Shown: positions 51,316-60,046, numbered from the stretch's first letter. The stretch is DNA of 64,000 nucleotides from Chryseobacterium gambrini (GCF_900156825.1 NZ_FTOV01000004.1:186001-250000), one strand, 5' to 3'. Notes: generated from the sequence alone by a model not told the origin. Numbers and translations are program-made.

Positions 51316-51346
51316 ATGTCATGCTGAGCTTGTGAAGCATCTTTAT
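51316..51346. repeat. Dispersed GTCATGCTGAGCTTGTGAAGCATCTT repeat
   Basis: Third, short member of the GTCATnnnGA...GAAGnATCTT family (see 6878 and 33353), in the gap between the histidine kinase and the DUF4258 gene. Degenerate CGCAAAG sequences follow at 51358-51425. Confidence 0.55.
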
Positions 51347-51434
51347 TTTTTATTTAAACGCAAAGTTTTAATAAAGATAATTCTAAATTTAAAAGAAGCA
51401 AAGGCATAAATGCTTCGCAAAGCAGACTGATAAT

Positions 51435-51806
51435 TTATTTCAATTTCTTCAGAGAATTTACCGTTACGCTTTCCTCGCATTTTTCGAAAGTGATTTCGAA
51501 AGTTGGTTTTTCTTCAGGATAGGTGAGAAGATAATCAGGACAGGGTTTTTTCTGTGCGTGGCTTCTGTCGAAATCAATCTTTCCTTTGGTGATGATGCTG
51601 TCTTTCAGAAATTTTTCATCAACTTTTAATGTTGCCATTTCTGTTTTTGCTGTTTCAGAATATTTAAAATCTTTAGACAGGGTTTCTGCAATAACGCGGC
51701 TGTTGGGAAGATAACCGCTGCAGCTTGCGCCTTTTTTGTTTAAGATAAAAAATACAATAATACATCCCGGTACAAGACCGATTGCATAGAATTTCAGTTT
51801 TTTCAT
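51435..51806 (-). CDS. DUF4258-like exported protein
   Basis: The 123-residue protein has an N-terminal membrane anchor or signal (YAIGLVPGCIIVFFIL) and a domain with KTEMATLKVDEKFLKDSIITKGKIDFDRS, CPDYLL and ITFEKCEESVTVNSL, resembling DUF4258. It overlaps ald by one base, downstream, so the two are coupled. Function unknown; the family may be an RNase-like fold. Confidence 0.6.
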   Translation of the reverse strand: MKKLKFYAIGLVPGCIIVFFILNKKGASCSGYLPNSRVIAETLSKDFKYSETAKTEMATLKVDEKFLKDSIITKGKIDFDRSHAQKKPCPDYLLTYPEEKPTFEITFEKCEESVTVNSLKKLK

Positions 51807-52999
51807 TAGAAAATTAAAAGATTGATATCGTGATAAGTAAGTCCGAAACGGTCGCAGATGATTTTCTTCGTGTGTCTGCCTTTGTACATATAAAGACTCT
51901 GTTTCATTTCGTTTTTGCGAACCAGCATATTTTCGAAGCCGCCTTCTTCATCGTAATTTAAAATATAGGAAAGGAAGAAATTGGAGATGGCTTTTGTTGT
52001 GGTTCTCGGCATTCTTGAAGTAAGGTTCGGAAGTCCGCAGTGGATTACGCCGTGCTTAATGATGTATGGATCTTCCATGGTGGTAAGTTCGGAAGTCTCG
52101 ATTACTTTTCCGTTGTCGATGGTAATATCAATAATTACACTTCCTTTTTTCATTTTCATTACCATATCTTCGGTAACGATGGGTGTCATATTCAGTCTTG
52201 GAAGGGCTCCGATCACAACATCGGCTCTTCTTAACGCTTTTTTCAGCTCTTTCGGATCGATAATGGAAGTCGGAACTCTGCTGTCAACCAAAGTGTGAAG
52301 TCGTCTTAATTTTGAAAGGGAATTATCGAAAACTCTTACACTTGCGCCTAAACCGATGGCTGCTTTTGTGGCAAATTCTCCAACGATTCCTGCTCCCAAA
52401 ATAACCACTTCAGCGGGTCTTACTCCTGTGATTCCACCCAACATTAAGCCGTTGGATAAAGCTAAAAGCTCGGAAGCATAAAGAATGGAAACCGTTCCTG
52501 CAATTTCGCCGACCAATCTTACTAAAGCTAATTGTTTGTATTCGTCTACAATGAATTCGAATGCTATGGCATTTACTTTTTTCTCTGCCAGTTTTAAGAA
52601 ATAGTCTTTATCTCTCAAATTGATCTGGAGTGCCGATACAAGATAGGTATTCGGTCGCATATAATCGATTTCTTCGTCTGTAGGCGGATTGACTTTTAAA
52701 ATTAAATCCTGCCCGAAAGCTTCTTTCGGATCGTTTGTAATTCTCGCTCCCGATTCAGAATATTGCAGATCTGTAAAGAACGAACCTTGTCCGGCTCCGG
52801 ATTCTATGATTATTTCATGACCACTTTCTACCAAAACCTGCACCGCATCGGGCGTTATGCAAGCTCTTCTTTCATTCAGGGAAGTTTCCTTCGGAATTCC
52901 TATGCTGAATTGTTTTCCTTTTTTAATGACCTCCAGTTTTTCTTCTTTCGGCATCAGTTCCTCTTCGGTAAAAGGAGTAAAAATGTTTGTAGTACTCAT
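51806..52999 (-). CDS. ald: Alanine dehydrogenase
   Basis: A 397-residue NAD-dependent dehydrogenase catalysing L-alanine + NAD+ + H2O to pyruvate + NH3 + NADH. Substrate region IGIPKETSLNERRACITPDAVQVL with Lys and Arg, Rossmann motif VVILGAGIVGEFATKAAIGLGA, and MTPIVTEDMVMKMKKGSVIIDITIDNG. The first 30 residues are an extension typical of Bacteroidetes Ald. A -7 box TATCTTTG lies 55 bases upstream. Confidence 0.9.
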   Translation of the reverse strand: MSTTNIFTPFTEEELMPKEEKLEVIKKGKQFSIGIPKETSLNERRACITPDAVQVLVESGHEIIIESGAGQGSFFTDLQYSESGARITNDPKEAFGQDLILKVNPPTDEEIDYMRPNTYLVSALQINLRDKDYFLKLAEKKVNAIAFEFIVDEYKQLALVRLVGEIAGTVSILYASELLALSNGLMLGGITGVRPAEVVILGAGIVGEFATKAAIGLGASVRVFDNSLSKLRRLHTLVDSRVPTSIIDPKELKKALRRADVVIGALPRLNMTPIVTEDMVMKMKKGSVIIDITIDNGKVIETSELTTMEDPYIIKHGVIHCGLPNLTSRMPRTTTKAISNFFLSYILNYDEEGGFENMLVRKNEMKQSLYMYKGRHTKKIICDRFGLTYHDINLLIF

Positions 53000-53053
53000 C
53001 CTTTTAAATAATTAGGTTCTTACAGATCGTTATTTTACATTCAAATTCAGGAG

Positions 53054-53061
53054 CAAAGATA
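53054..53061 (-). promoter_or_regulatory. -7 box TATCTTTG for ald
   Basis: A perfect box on the minus strand, 55 bases before the ald ATG and just past the tsaE stop. Confidence 0.55.
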
Positions 53062-53069
53062 CATAATAT

Positions 53070-53477
53070 TTACTCGAATGAAATTTCTCTGTTTTCTCCG
53101 GTATTAATGATGCTCATTTCGTGGTATTTGAGACCGTAAAGATCTTCTTCATATACTTCCGGCCATTCGATAATGCAGAGAAATGAATGGTCTAAATATT
53201 CTTCCATTCCGATATCATACACTTCTTCAATGTTTTTTAAACGGTATAAATCGAAATGATATACTTTTCCTTTTGGGGTATTGTACTCATTGACAATAGA
53301 ATAGGTGGGTGAGTTTACTTCGTCTGTACTTCCCATATTTTTAAGGAGAAACTGGGTGAAAGTTGTTTTTCCGGCGCCCAGATTTCCTTTTAAAAGTAAA
53401 ATGTTATGCTCTAATTTTGAAATGACGGTTTCGGCAACATTCTGCCAGTCTTCCATATGTTGAATCGTGAATTGCAT
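53070..53477 (-). CDS. tsaE: tRNA threonylcarbamoyladenosine biosynthesis protein TsaE
   Basis: The 135-residue P-loop ATPase acts with TsaB, TsaC/C2 and TsaD in forming t6A37 on ANN-decoding tRNAs. Walker A LKGNLGAGKTTF (near 30-42), switch region SPTYSIVNEY and Walker B-like FLCIIEWPE. Complete length. Its -7 box TATCTTTG (53488-53495) is 11 bases from the ATG; dnaG starts divergently. Confidence 0.93.
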   Translation of the reverse strand: MQFTIQHMEDWQNVAETVISKLEHNILLLKGNLGAGKTTFTQFLLKNMGSTDEVNSPTYSIVNEYNTPKGKVYHFDLYRLKNIEEVYDIGMEEYLDHSFLCIIEWPEVYEEDLYGLKYHEMSIINTGENREISFE

Positions 53478-53487
53478 ATTTTTAAAA

Positions 53488-53495
53488 CAAAGATA
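53488..53495 (-). promoter_or_regulatory. -7 box TATCTTTG for tsaE
   Basis: Perfect TAnnTTTG on the minus strand; the divergent dnaG promoter is 160 bases away. Confidence 0.55.
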
Positions 53496-53653
53496 ATTAA
53501 TTACGGTAAAAAATTCAGGTGTAAAATTAGATCAAATAATTGTATTTTCAATTTTTGAGGTCATTCAAATCAATTAAATTTATAAAACTTTTCAGGATAA
53601 TTTTAAGATGTTTTTATACTAAATTTATACTGTTCTCTATAGATTTTTTTGTA

Positions 53654-53661
53654 TATTTTTG
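53654..53661 (+). promoter_or_regulatory. -7 box TATTTTTG for dnaG
   Basis: Perfect box whose G is 5 bases before the ATG at 53666; it fixes the dnaG start. Confidence 0.65.
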
Positions 53662-53665
53662 CAGC

Positions 53666-55645
53666 ATGATTTCCAAACAGACCATCGATAAGATTTTTTC
53701 TACAATCCGCGTTGAGGAGATTGTGGGAGAATATGTGCAGCTCAAAAGAGCAGGGTCTAATTTCAAGGGATTAAGTCCTTTTCATGACGAAAAAACACCG
53801 AGTTTCGTTGTTTCGGCAAGCAAACAGATCTGGAAAGATTTCTCTACCGGAAAAGGAGGGACAGCGATCTCTTTTTTAATGGAAATCGAAAATTTCACAT
53901 ATCCTGAAGCACTTCGCCACGCGGCAAAAAAATACGGAATTGAAATTGAAGAAGATCAGAAAGATTTTTCCGAAGAAGCAAAAAATGCACAGTCGGAAAG
54001 AGATTTATTGTACAAAATTCATGAAGTAGCGAACGATTTTTTTCAGAATTTTCTTTGGGAAGTGGAAGAGGGAAAATCAATCGGTCTTTCTTATTTTAAG
54101 GAGCGTGAACTTCGTGATGATATCATTAAAAAATTCCAGCTCGGCTATTCGCCTGAAAAAAAGAACGCTTTTACCGAATATGCTTTGGAAAAAGGCTATT
54201 CAAAAGAAATTCTTGAGAAATCAGGACTTTCGATTTTCCCTGAAAATTCTCCCGCAGGAATCGACCGCTTTCGTGAAAGAGTAATATTTCCGATCCACAG
54301 TTTTTCGGGCAGGGTTTTAGGTTTTGGAGCCAGAATTCTTAAAAATAACGTAAAGACAGCCAAATATCTCAACTCACCGGAAACGGAAATTTATCATAAA
54401 TCCAATGTTCTTTATGGTTTAAACCAAAGCAAGCAGGCAATTTCGCGTAAGAATGTCTGTCTTTTGGTGGAAGGTTATATGGACGTTATTTCGCTTCACA
54501 TGTCGGGAATCGAAAATGTGGTGGCAAGTTCCGGAACTTCTTTAACTACGGAGCAGATTAAGCTTATCAAAAGATTAACGGAGAATGTAACCATTCTTTT
54601 TGATGGGGATAATGCAGGAATTAAAGCCAGTTTCAGAAGTATTGATATGCTTCTGACGGAAGGAATGAATATTCGGGTGATGCTGTTTCCGGACGGAGAC
54701 GATCCCGATTCTTTCGCCAGAAAACATCCGCAGGAATATGTGGAAAAATTCATCGAAAATGAAGCGATGGATTTTATTGATTTTAAAGCTGAAATTCTTT
54801 TCAAGGAAATTGGAGATGATCCGATTAAGAAAGCTGAAGCGATCAGAGACATTGTAAAGTCGGTTTCCTTTGTTCAGAATGCTTTGAAAAGGGAGGTTTA
54901 CTTAAAGCAGGTTTCCACAAAATTCGGACTTTCTGAGCAGAGTCTGTTTAATGAGCTGGATGTTCAGAAGCAGATCACCCAAAATCAGACCCATAAAGCG
55001 CAGATTAAAACGGAAGCGCAACAACCTGCAAAGCTTGAAGTAGTAAGTGATTCGAGAGATTATATCGATCCGGTACTTTTTAATGTAACGAAACTTGAAA
55101 ATGACCTTATCAATCATATGCTCAATTACGGAGATGTTGTTCTCCACAGAACCGCGCCGGATCAGCAGCAATATGATATTACGGTGATTGAAGAAATTCT
55201 TCACCATTTTGAAGAAGACGACTACGAATTTCAAGTGGAACTGAACAAACGAATCGTAGACTATATAAAAGAAGGAATTGAGAAAGAGGAACTCCGAAAA
55301 GGAAATTTCTTTTTCGGATTAATGGATGAAGAATTGAGCAAGGCAGCCGTTAATTCCATGAATATCTACAGTGAGCTGAACGACTGGACCACAAGAAATA
55401 TTTTTTCGCCTAATTACGGCGATAAAATTCCGGAGCAGGTTGCAGGAGATATTCTGATTCATAAATTCAGATATGTTAATTTCCTGATATCAAAAGCAAA
55501 AGGAGAATTGGCAGAATATGCAGAATCCGATGAATCTAAATATTTTGAACAGCTTAAGAAAATTCAGATGCTCACAATGGTTTCAAAGGAATTGGCTAAA
55601 ATTTTAAATTATTCTGCAATTACTGGTATTTATACTGACAGATAA
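53666..55645 (+). CDS. dnaG: DNA primase DnaG, zinc ligands lost
   Basis: The start is ATG 53666 (MISKQTIDKIFSTIRVEEIV), giving 659 residues; the upstream frame is promoter sequence. It makes RNA primers for replication. The N-terminal domain keeps the fold (GLSPFHDEKTPSFVVSASKQIWKDFSTGKGG) but the four zinc ligands (C-x2-H...C-x2-C) are reduced to one His. The TOPRIM domain (LLVEGYMDVISLHMSGIENVVAS, LFDGDNAGIKAS, PDGDDPDSF) has all acidic residues. The C-terminal helicase-binding part is intact. Loss of the zinc site is common in flavobacterial primases as I know them. Confidence 0.92.
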   Translation: MISKQTIDKIFSTIRVEEIVGEYVQLKRAGSNFKGLSPFHDEKTPSFVVSASKQIWKDFSTGKGGTAISFLMEIENFTYPEALRHAAKKYGIEIEEDQKDFSEEAKNAQSERDLLYKIHEVANDFFQNFLWEVEEGKSIGLSYFKERELRDDIIKKFQLGYSPEKKNAFTEYALEKGYSKEILEKSGLSIFPENSPAGIDRFRERVIFPIHSFSGRVLGFGARILKNNVKTAKYLNSPETEIYHKSNVLYGLNQSKQAISRKNVCLLVEGYMDVISLHMSGIENVVASSGTSLTTEQIKLIKRLTENVTILFDGDNAGIKASFRSIDMLLTEGMNIRVMLFPDGDDPDSFARKHPQEYVEKFIENEAMDFIDFKAEILFKEIGDDPIKKAEAIRDIVKSVSFVQNALKREVYLKQVSTKFGLSEQSLFNELDVQKQITQNQTHKAQIKTEAQQPAKLEVVSDSRDYIDPVLFNVTKLENDLINHMLNYGDVVLHRTAPDQQQYDITVIEEILHHFEEDDYEFQVELNKRIVDYIKEGIEKEELRKGNFFFGLMDEELSKAAVNSMNIYSELNDWTTRNIFSPNYGDKIPEQVAGDILIHKFRYVNFLISKAKGELAEYAESDESKYFEQLKKIQMLTMVSKELAKILNYSAITGIYTDR

Positions 55646-55755
55646 GAGGAAATAATCTGTTAATTATTGAAACTTTATGACAAAAAGTCTTATAAAATTT
55701 TAGGAATAAAAATTGTAAATTCAACCTCGTAAAATGTAATACACAAAACAAGCAT

Positions 55756-56442
55756 ATGGACATTAAAAAAGAATTCAGAGATTTCTCTGTAAAACATCTA
55801 GGAAATAACGGTTTGGCAACCGATCAGTATATGGGAATGTATGGTCCTACAGGTCTTACGCCGTACATCATGGAGGAAAGAAGATTAAACGTTGCACAAA
55901 TGGATGTTTTCTCCCGTTTGATGATGGACAGAATTATTTTCTTAGGAACAGGAATTGATGATCAGGTGGCGAATATCGTAACCGCTCAGCTTCTTTTCTT
56001 AGAAAGTGCAGATCCTTCCAAAGATATTCAGATTTATATCAATTCTCCGGGTGGAAGTGTTTACGCCGGTTTAGGAATTTACGACACGATGCAGATCATT
56101 AAGCCTGATGTAGCAACAATCTGTACAGGTATTGCAGCTTCAATGGGAGCGGTTCTTTTGGTTGCCGGAGAAAGCGGAAAACGTTCTGCTTTAAAGCACT
56201 CAAGAGTAATGATTCACCAACCTTCCGGAGGTGCGCAAGGGGTGGCTTCCGATATGGAGATCAACCTGAGAGAGATGTTAAAGCTTAAAAAAGAGCTTTA
56301 CGAGATCATTTCCGAGCACTCAGGACAGACTTATGACTGGGTAGAAAAAGCTTCCGACAGAGATTACTGGATGACTTCCGAAGAAGCAAAAGGATACGGA
56401 ATGGTAGACGAAGTTTTACAGAGATCTAAAGACAAAAAATAA
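55756..56442 (+). CDS. clpP: ATP-dependent Clp protease proteolytic subunit
   Basis: A 228-residue serine protease that forms the ClpP barrel. Ser129 lies in GIAASMGAVLL, His154 in MIHQPSGGAQG and the Asp follows near residue 205. The N-terminal ~25 residues are an extension often seen in this phylum. clpX does not follow; a terminator does. Confidence 0.95.
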   Translation: MDIKKEFRDFSVKHLGNNGLATDQYMGMYGPTGLTPYIMEERRLNVAQMDVFSRLMMDRIIFLGTGIDDQVANIVTAQLLFLESADPSKDIQIYINSPGGSVYAGLGIYDTMQIIKPDVATICTGIAASMGAVLLVAGESGKRSALKHSRVMIHQPSGGAQGVASDMEINLREMLKLKKELYEIISEHSGQTYDWVEKASDRDYWMTSEEAKGYGMVDEVLQRSKDKK

Positions 56443-56464
56443 ATTTTGTAAAAATAATAAGAAG

Positions 56465-56496
56465 ACGCATCAATTGATTTTGGTGCGTTTTTTTAT
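56465..56496 (+). terminator. Terminator after clpP
   Basis: ACGCATCAA-(6)-TTGGTGCGT (one G-U pair) with a long T run. Confidence 0.85.
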
Positions 56497-56507
56497 TGAA
56501 ATATATC

Positions 56508-56630
56508 AGGAGCTTTTTCCGGCTTTCCGCACTCGCTGTTTTTAATATTTCAGGGTTGCGGCGGCGGAGCCGCCGCAACCCTGAAATATTAAAAACGAGC
56601 TCAGACAATAGCTGCAATCCGGGCTAGGAG
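56508..56630. repeat. Large palindromic element with 28-base perfect stem
   Basis: GTTTTTAATATTTCAGGG (from 56538) through GCGGCGGC (56565), loop GGA, then the exact inverse to 56596: a 28-base perfect stem. It is framed by AGGAGCTTTTTCCGGC on the left and CAATCCGGGCTAGGAG on the right. I recognise the framing sequences as recurrent in flavobacterial intergenic regions. No ORF. Could be a REP-type element or a conserved structured RNA (for example compare with Rfam flavo-1). Confidence 0.7.
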
Positions 56631-56779
56631 AGTCGACGTATTTTCAATTTTCACATCAATATTGATAAAAGTAATTTGCAAACCCAAAATAAATACTTTA
56701 ACAAATTTTATAAAATTTGAGGGTAAAAACGGTATCATTTTTTCAAGATACTCTGTACAACACTTAAATCATAAAAATT

Positions 56780-57328
56780 ATGTCAAAAAAAATTGCAATT
56801 TTAGCAACACACGGATTTGAAGAAAGCGAATTGAAATCTCCAAAAGAACATTTGGAACAGCAAGGTTGGACAGCCCACATCATCAGTCCGGAATCCGGAA
56901 CCATCAAAGCATGGGCAGAAAAAGATTGGGGAAAGGAATACAATGTTGATAAAACTTTAGATGAAGCCAACGCTTCAGATTACGATGCTTTGGTTTTACC
57001 GGGAGGCGTTATCAATCCGGATCAGTTAAGAACCAATGAAACTGCTTTATCTTTCGTAAGAGATTTTTTCCAGCAGCATAAACCTGTTGCAGCTATTTGT
57101 CATGGACCACAGATTCTCATCAACGCCGAAGTAGTTGAAGGAAGAAAAATGACGTCGGTGGATTCAATCAGTAAAGATCTTAAAAATGCGGGAGCGAACT
57201 GGGAAGACAGTGAAGTTGTAGTAGATCATGGTTTGGTCACAAGCCGAACTCCGAAAGATCTTCCAGCCTTTAATGCAAAGATGGTCGAGGAGATCAAAGA
57301 AGGAAAGCATGAAGAGCAGACCATCTAA
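56780..57328 (+). CDS. DJ-1/PfpI family protein (type 1 glutamine amidotransferase-like)
   Basis: The 182-residue protein has the DJ-1/PfpI layout: KIAILATHGFEESEL with the catalytic Glu, ALVLPGGVINPDQLR and the nucleophile elbow AAICHGPQILIN with Cys and His. YhbO/YajL-type members are described as protein or nucleotide deglycases or chaperones; the exact activity is disputed. Monocistronic, after the palindromic element. Confidence 0.92.
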   Translation: MSKKIAILATHGFEESELKSPKEHLEQQGWTAHIISPESGTIKAWAEKDWGKEYNVDKTLDEANASDYDALVLPGGVINPDQLRTNETALSFVRDFFQQHKPVAAICHGPQILINAEVVEGRKMTSVDSISKDLKNAGANWEDSEVVVDHGLVTSRTPKDLPAFNAKMVEEIKEGKHEEQTI

Positions 57329-57371
57329 AATACAAAAGCACAAACTTTAATTTTACAAACTCTGATTATAA

Positions 57372-57406
57372 AAAATCCGGCGGCATCGAAGATGCCGCCG
57401 GATTTT
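57372..57406. terminator. Bidirectional terminator
   Basis: AAAATCCGGCGGCATC-GAA-GATGCCGCCGGATTTT, a 16-base perfect stem between convergent genes; the T run contains the stop codon of the minus-strand gene. Confidence 0.85.
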
Positions 57407-57698
57407 ATTTTTCATTTTCTGTAGATCTTCTCTTTTTAAAGAACATCCTGTAAATCAAAAATGTCTGTACTAAAATATTTCCAAAAAATATCAGAAACAT
57501 CTTATATATTGGTATTGACGCATAAAAAGGTAACAGCTTATCAAATAATACTGCGGGTGAATTCACCAAAACTTTAATTAACGACAACGGATACTGCAAA
57601 AATTCAGGTTTTATCCCGATGAAAAACTGGTCGTAGATAAATACATAAAGAATGTCAAATAATAATATTCCCAGAAACAGCAGTATAAATTTTTTCAC
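57405..57698 (-). CDS. Small membrane protein, unknown
   Basis: The 97-residue protein has two or three hydrophobic helices (about 4-24 and 63-88, possibly one near 35-50) and a basic C-terminus (KKRRSTENEK). It follows tpiA by 14 bases and is probably in the same operon. No family recognised; in place it resembles a DoxX-operon accessory protein of the BT_3928 neighbourhood. Confidence 0.6.
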   Translation of the reverse strand: MKKFILLFLGILLFDILYVFIYDQFFIGIKPEFLQYPLSLIKVLVNSPAVLFDKLLPFYASIPIYKMFLIFFGNILVQTFLIYRMFFKKRRSTENEK

Positions 57699-57712
57699 AG
57701 CTTTATTCGCTA

Positions 57713-58471
57713 TTAGTTGAAAGCCTCAATAATTTTAGAAAAATCTTCCAGTTTTAAAGCTGCTCCACCAATCAGACCACCATCGATATCAGGTTGAGAG
57801 AATATTTCCTTTGCATTATCCGGTTTTACAGAACCTCCGTAAAGAATAGAAACTTCATCAGCAACTTCCTGTCCGTATTTTGCAGCGATAATGCTTCTGA
57901 TGTGTGCATGGATTTCCTGTGCCTGTTCCGGCGTCGCTGTTTCTCCGGTTCCGATTGCCCAAACCGGTTCGTAAGCGATCACTACTTTTTTAATTTCCTC
58001 TGCGGTAAGCGTGAAAAGAGCCACTTCAGTCTGATTTTTTACCACTTCAAAATGCTGTCCTGCTTTTCTCTGTTCCAAAGTTTCTCCGTTACAGTAAACA
58101 GGAATCAAACCTTTATCCAAAGCTAATTTTACCTTTCTGTTGCAGTGAGAATCTGTCTCGCCGTGATATTGTCTTCTTTCAGAATGCCCGATTAAAGAAC
58201 CTGTTGCATCAATGGATTCAAGCATATCCACAGAAATTTCTCCTGTGTACGCTCCGCTTTCATGTTCACTGATATCCTGTGCGAAAACGCCGATTTCATC
58301 CTTTTCAAAAACATCTTTTGCCATCATCAGATACAGAGACGGAGGAGCGATCCATACTTCGCAGTTCGTAGTATTATTGTTTTTATAGCTTAGTAACTGA
58401 ACCATTAATTGTTGGGCATCAATTACATTTTTGTTCATTTTCCAGTTTCCTGCAACTATTTTTCTTCTCAT
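57713..58471 (-). CDS. tpiA: Triosephosphate isomerase
   Basis: A 252-residue TIM barrel interconverting dihydroxyacetone phosphate and glyceraldehyde 3-phosphate. GNWKMNK (Lys11), GHSERR with its catalytic His near 96, YEPVWAIGTG with Glu near 168, and the phosphate-binding YGGSVKPDN and GGLIGGAAL. Complete. It lies between a TerB protein and a small membrane protein, same strand. Confidence 0.97.
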   Translation of the reverse strand: MRRKIVAGNWKMNKNVIDAQQLMVQLLSYKNNNTTNCEVWIAPPSLYLMMAKDVFEKDEIGVFAQDISEHESGAYTGEISVDMLESIDATGSLIGHSERRQYHGETDSHCNRKVKLALDKGLIPVYCNGETLEQRKAGQHFEVVKNQTEVALFTLTAEEIKKVVIAYEPVWAIGTGETATPEQAQEIHAHIRSIIAAKYGQEVADEVSILYGGSVKPDNAKEIFSQPDIDGGLIGGAALKLEDFSKIIEAFN

Positions 58472-58537
58472 AGTTTCTTTTATTTTAAAGTTAAAAACTA
58501 AAAGTCAGAAACGAATTTCTAACTTCTAATGACTCAA

Positions 58538-58891
58538 TTATCGATTAATATTCCAAAGATTTTTCAAAAGCGTATAAAAAGTATGCTCTTCATCCGTCAC
58601 TTTATTATCCGCCTTAATAAGCGTTTTCGCAAACTGGATGAAACTTGTTCTTTCCTCTTCTGTAGAATCGTCGTAGAAACAACGCGCGTGAAATTCAAAA
58701 TGATCTTTCCATTCTTCCGGCTGTAGCAGGGCAATGGTTTCAAGTTCATTATCAAGATTCATTTTAAAAGGAAATTCATCGGCTAAATACTGCTGAACAA
58801 GCATTCCTTCTTCCGGAGCAAATTCTCCGTCTACAGAAGAAAGAATCATCAATAAATGATAACCGGCAATGGGTTTGTTAGACTTTTGCAT
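58538..58891 (-). CDS. TerB family protein
   Basis: A 117-residue all-helical protein of the TerB type: AGYHLLMILSSVDGEFAPEEGMLVQQYL and LIKADNKVTDEEHTFYTLLKNLW are the two helix pairs, each with an acidic DG.../DN... patch that could bind metal. Named for tellurite resistance but widespread with unknown role. Here it sits in a DoxX-tpiA operon. Confidence 0.8.
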   Translation of the reverse strand: MQKSNKPIAGYHLLMILSSVDGEFAPEEGMLVQQYLADEFPFKMNLDNELETIALLQPEEWKDHFEFHARCFYDDSTEEERTSFIQFAKTLIKADNKVTDEEHTFYTLLKNLWNINR

Positions 58892-58918
58892 TGATATAGT
58901 TTAAATTTTAGTGTTTTT

Positions 58919-60031
58919 TTATTTCAGATAATCTTTTGCAGGCTGTTTGTCAATAATTTTTCCGTTTTCCAGAACCAGTACAAAAGGATTGCTTCTTGCG
59001 ATGGTTTTAATTGCAGTAGCATCCATCATCAAATTTTTAATGGTTTTAAAAGTATTCGGAAGTGTTGAAACTCCGTAAACAGCAGTTGTACCCTGAGTTT
59101 TTATCTTAGTTTCAAGCTGTTTAATAAGTTCTGGAGAAACATTTTGAGGATAGTAAGTGAAAATTAAAATAGCTTTTGGAGCATTGATAACTTCCTGAGT
59201 CATATCCATTCCCGTAGTATCTTCAAGCTTGAATTTTGCAATTTCAGATTTGTAGCCTTCTTTTACCAGAACAGATTCATTCTTTCCTTCCTCTATTTTC
59301 CAGGGCGATCCTTCTGCCCAATATTCTGTTTTTTTGATATAATCATCCTGATTTACTTTCAGAACTTCTCCGGTTTCAGCATTTTTCAGGGAATAAAACG
59401 TTTTATACTGGGACGGATTTTTAGCAATTTTAGCTTTTTCTGCTCTCAGATCGGTTCCTATTTTATAATCGCGGAAATCGATAACAGGTTCATGCACAAT
59501 TCCATGTGCGCCAACCAGAATCATGGCAACAGAAAAAACGCCCAGAAGAATATATTTGAATTTGTTTCCTGTTTCTTTCTTTGTGCTGAAGCTGTATGCA
59601 TCTTTTTTCTTAAATTCTTTTCTGTAAAGAATGAAAACAGCGATTAACCCGATTAAAAGCACAATGTCTTTAATAAAACTCTGCCACGGCGTAAATTTAA
59701 TGGCATCTCCGAAGCATCCGCAATCTGTTACCACATTGTAATAGGCAGAATAAAAGGTAAGGAAACCAAAGAAAATACAGAGTGCAATTAATGCAGAAAG
59801 CGTGAATTTAAGTTTCAGTTTGATCAAAAGCATAAAGCCCAGAAGAAGTTCCAGAACCACAACAAATATGGAAAGCGGCAGTGCAAACTTTTCAAAAAAC
59901 GGCATATTAAAAACATTCGGGGCAAAGTATTCTTCCATTTTGAAAGAAAAACCAACCAGATCAACCGCTTTTACAAACCCTGAAAGGATGAAAATAACCG
60001 CAAGAAGAAATCGTAATAAACCTTTTATCAT
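58919..60031 (-). CDS. BT_3928-type DoxX/MauE protein with thioredoxin-like tail
   Basis: The 370-residue protein has a DoxX/MauE-like membrane part of four helices (1-150), including FILSGFVKAVDLVGFSFKMEEYF and DCGCFGDAIKFTPWQSFIKD, a further helix at about 160-178 and a C-terminal periplasmic region (190-370). The last 110 residues (APKAILIFTYYPQNVSPELIKQLETKI) resemble a thioredoxin-like domain without the CxxC. The CGCFGD segment with two Cys is shared with MauE-type proteins and suggests thiol-redox or quinone-linked work in the inner membrane. Confidence 0.82.
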   Translation of the reverse strand: MIKGLLRFLLAVIFILSGFVKAVDLVGFSFKMEEYFAPNVFNMPFFEKFALPLSIFVVVLELLLGFMLLIKLKLKFTLSALIALCIFFGFLTFYSAYYNVVTDCGCFGDAIKFTPWQSFIKDIVLLIGLIAVFILYRKEFKKKDAYSFSTKKETGNKFKYILLGVFSVAMILVGAHGIVHEPVIDFRDYKIGTDLRAEKAKIAKNPSQYKTFYSLKNAETGEVLKVNQDDYIKKTEYWAEGSPWKIEEGKNESVLVKEGYKSEIAKFKLEDTTGMDMTQEVINAPKAILIFTYYPQNVSPELIKQLETKIKTQGTTAVYGVSTLPNTFKTIKNLMMDATAIKTIARSNPFVLVLENGKIIDKQPAKDYLK

Positions 60032-60046
60032 AATTAATTTGTTTTT

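Noticed and set aside
53540..53665. N-terminal extension of DnaG
   Set aside because: The extra 42 residues are AT-rich, lie across the -7 box TATTTTTG, and precede the conserved MISKQTI start.
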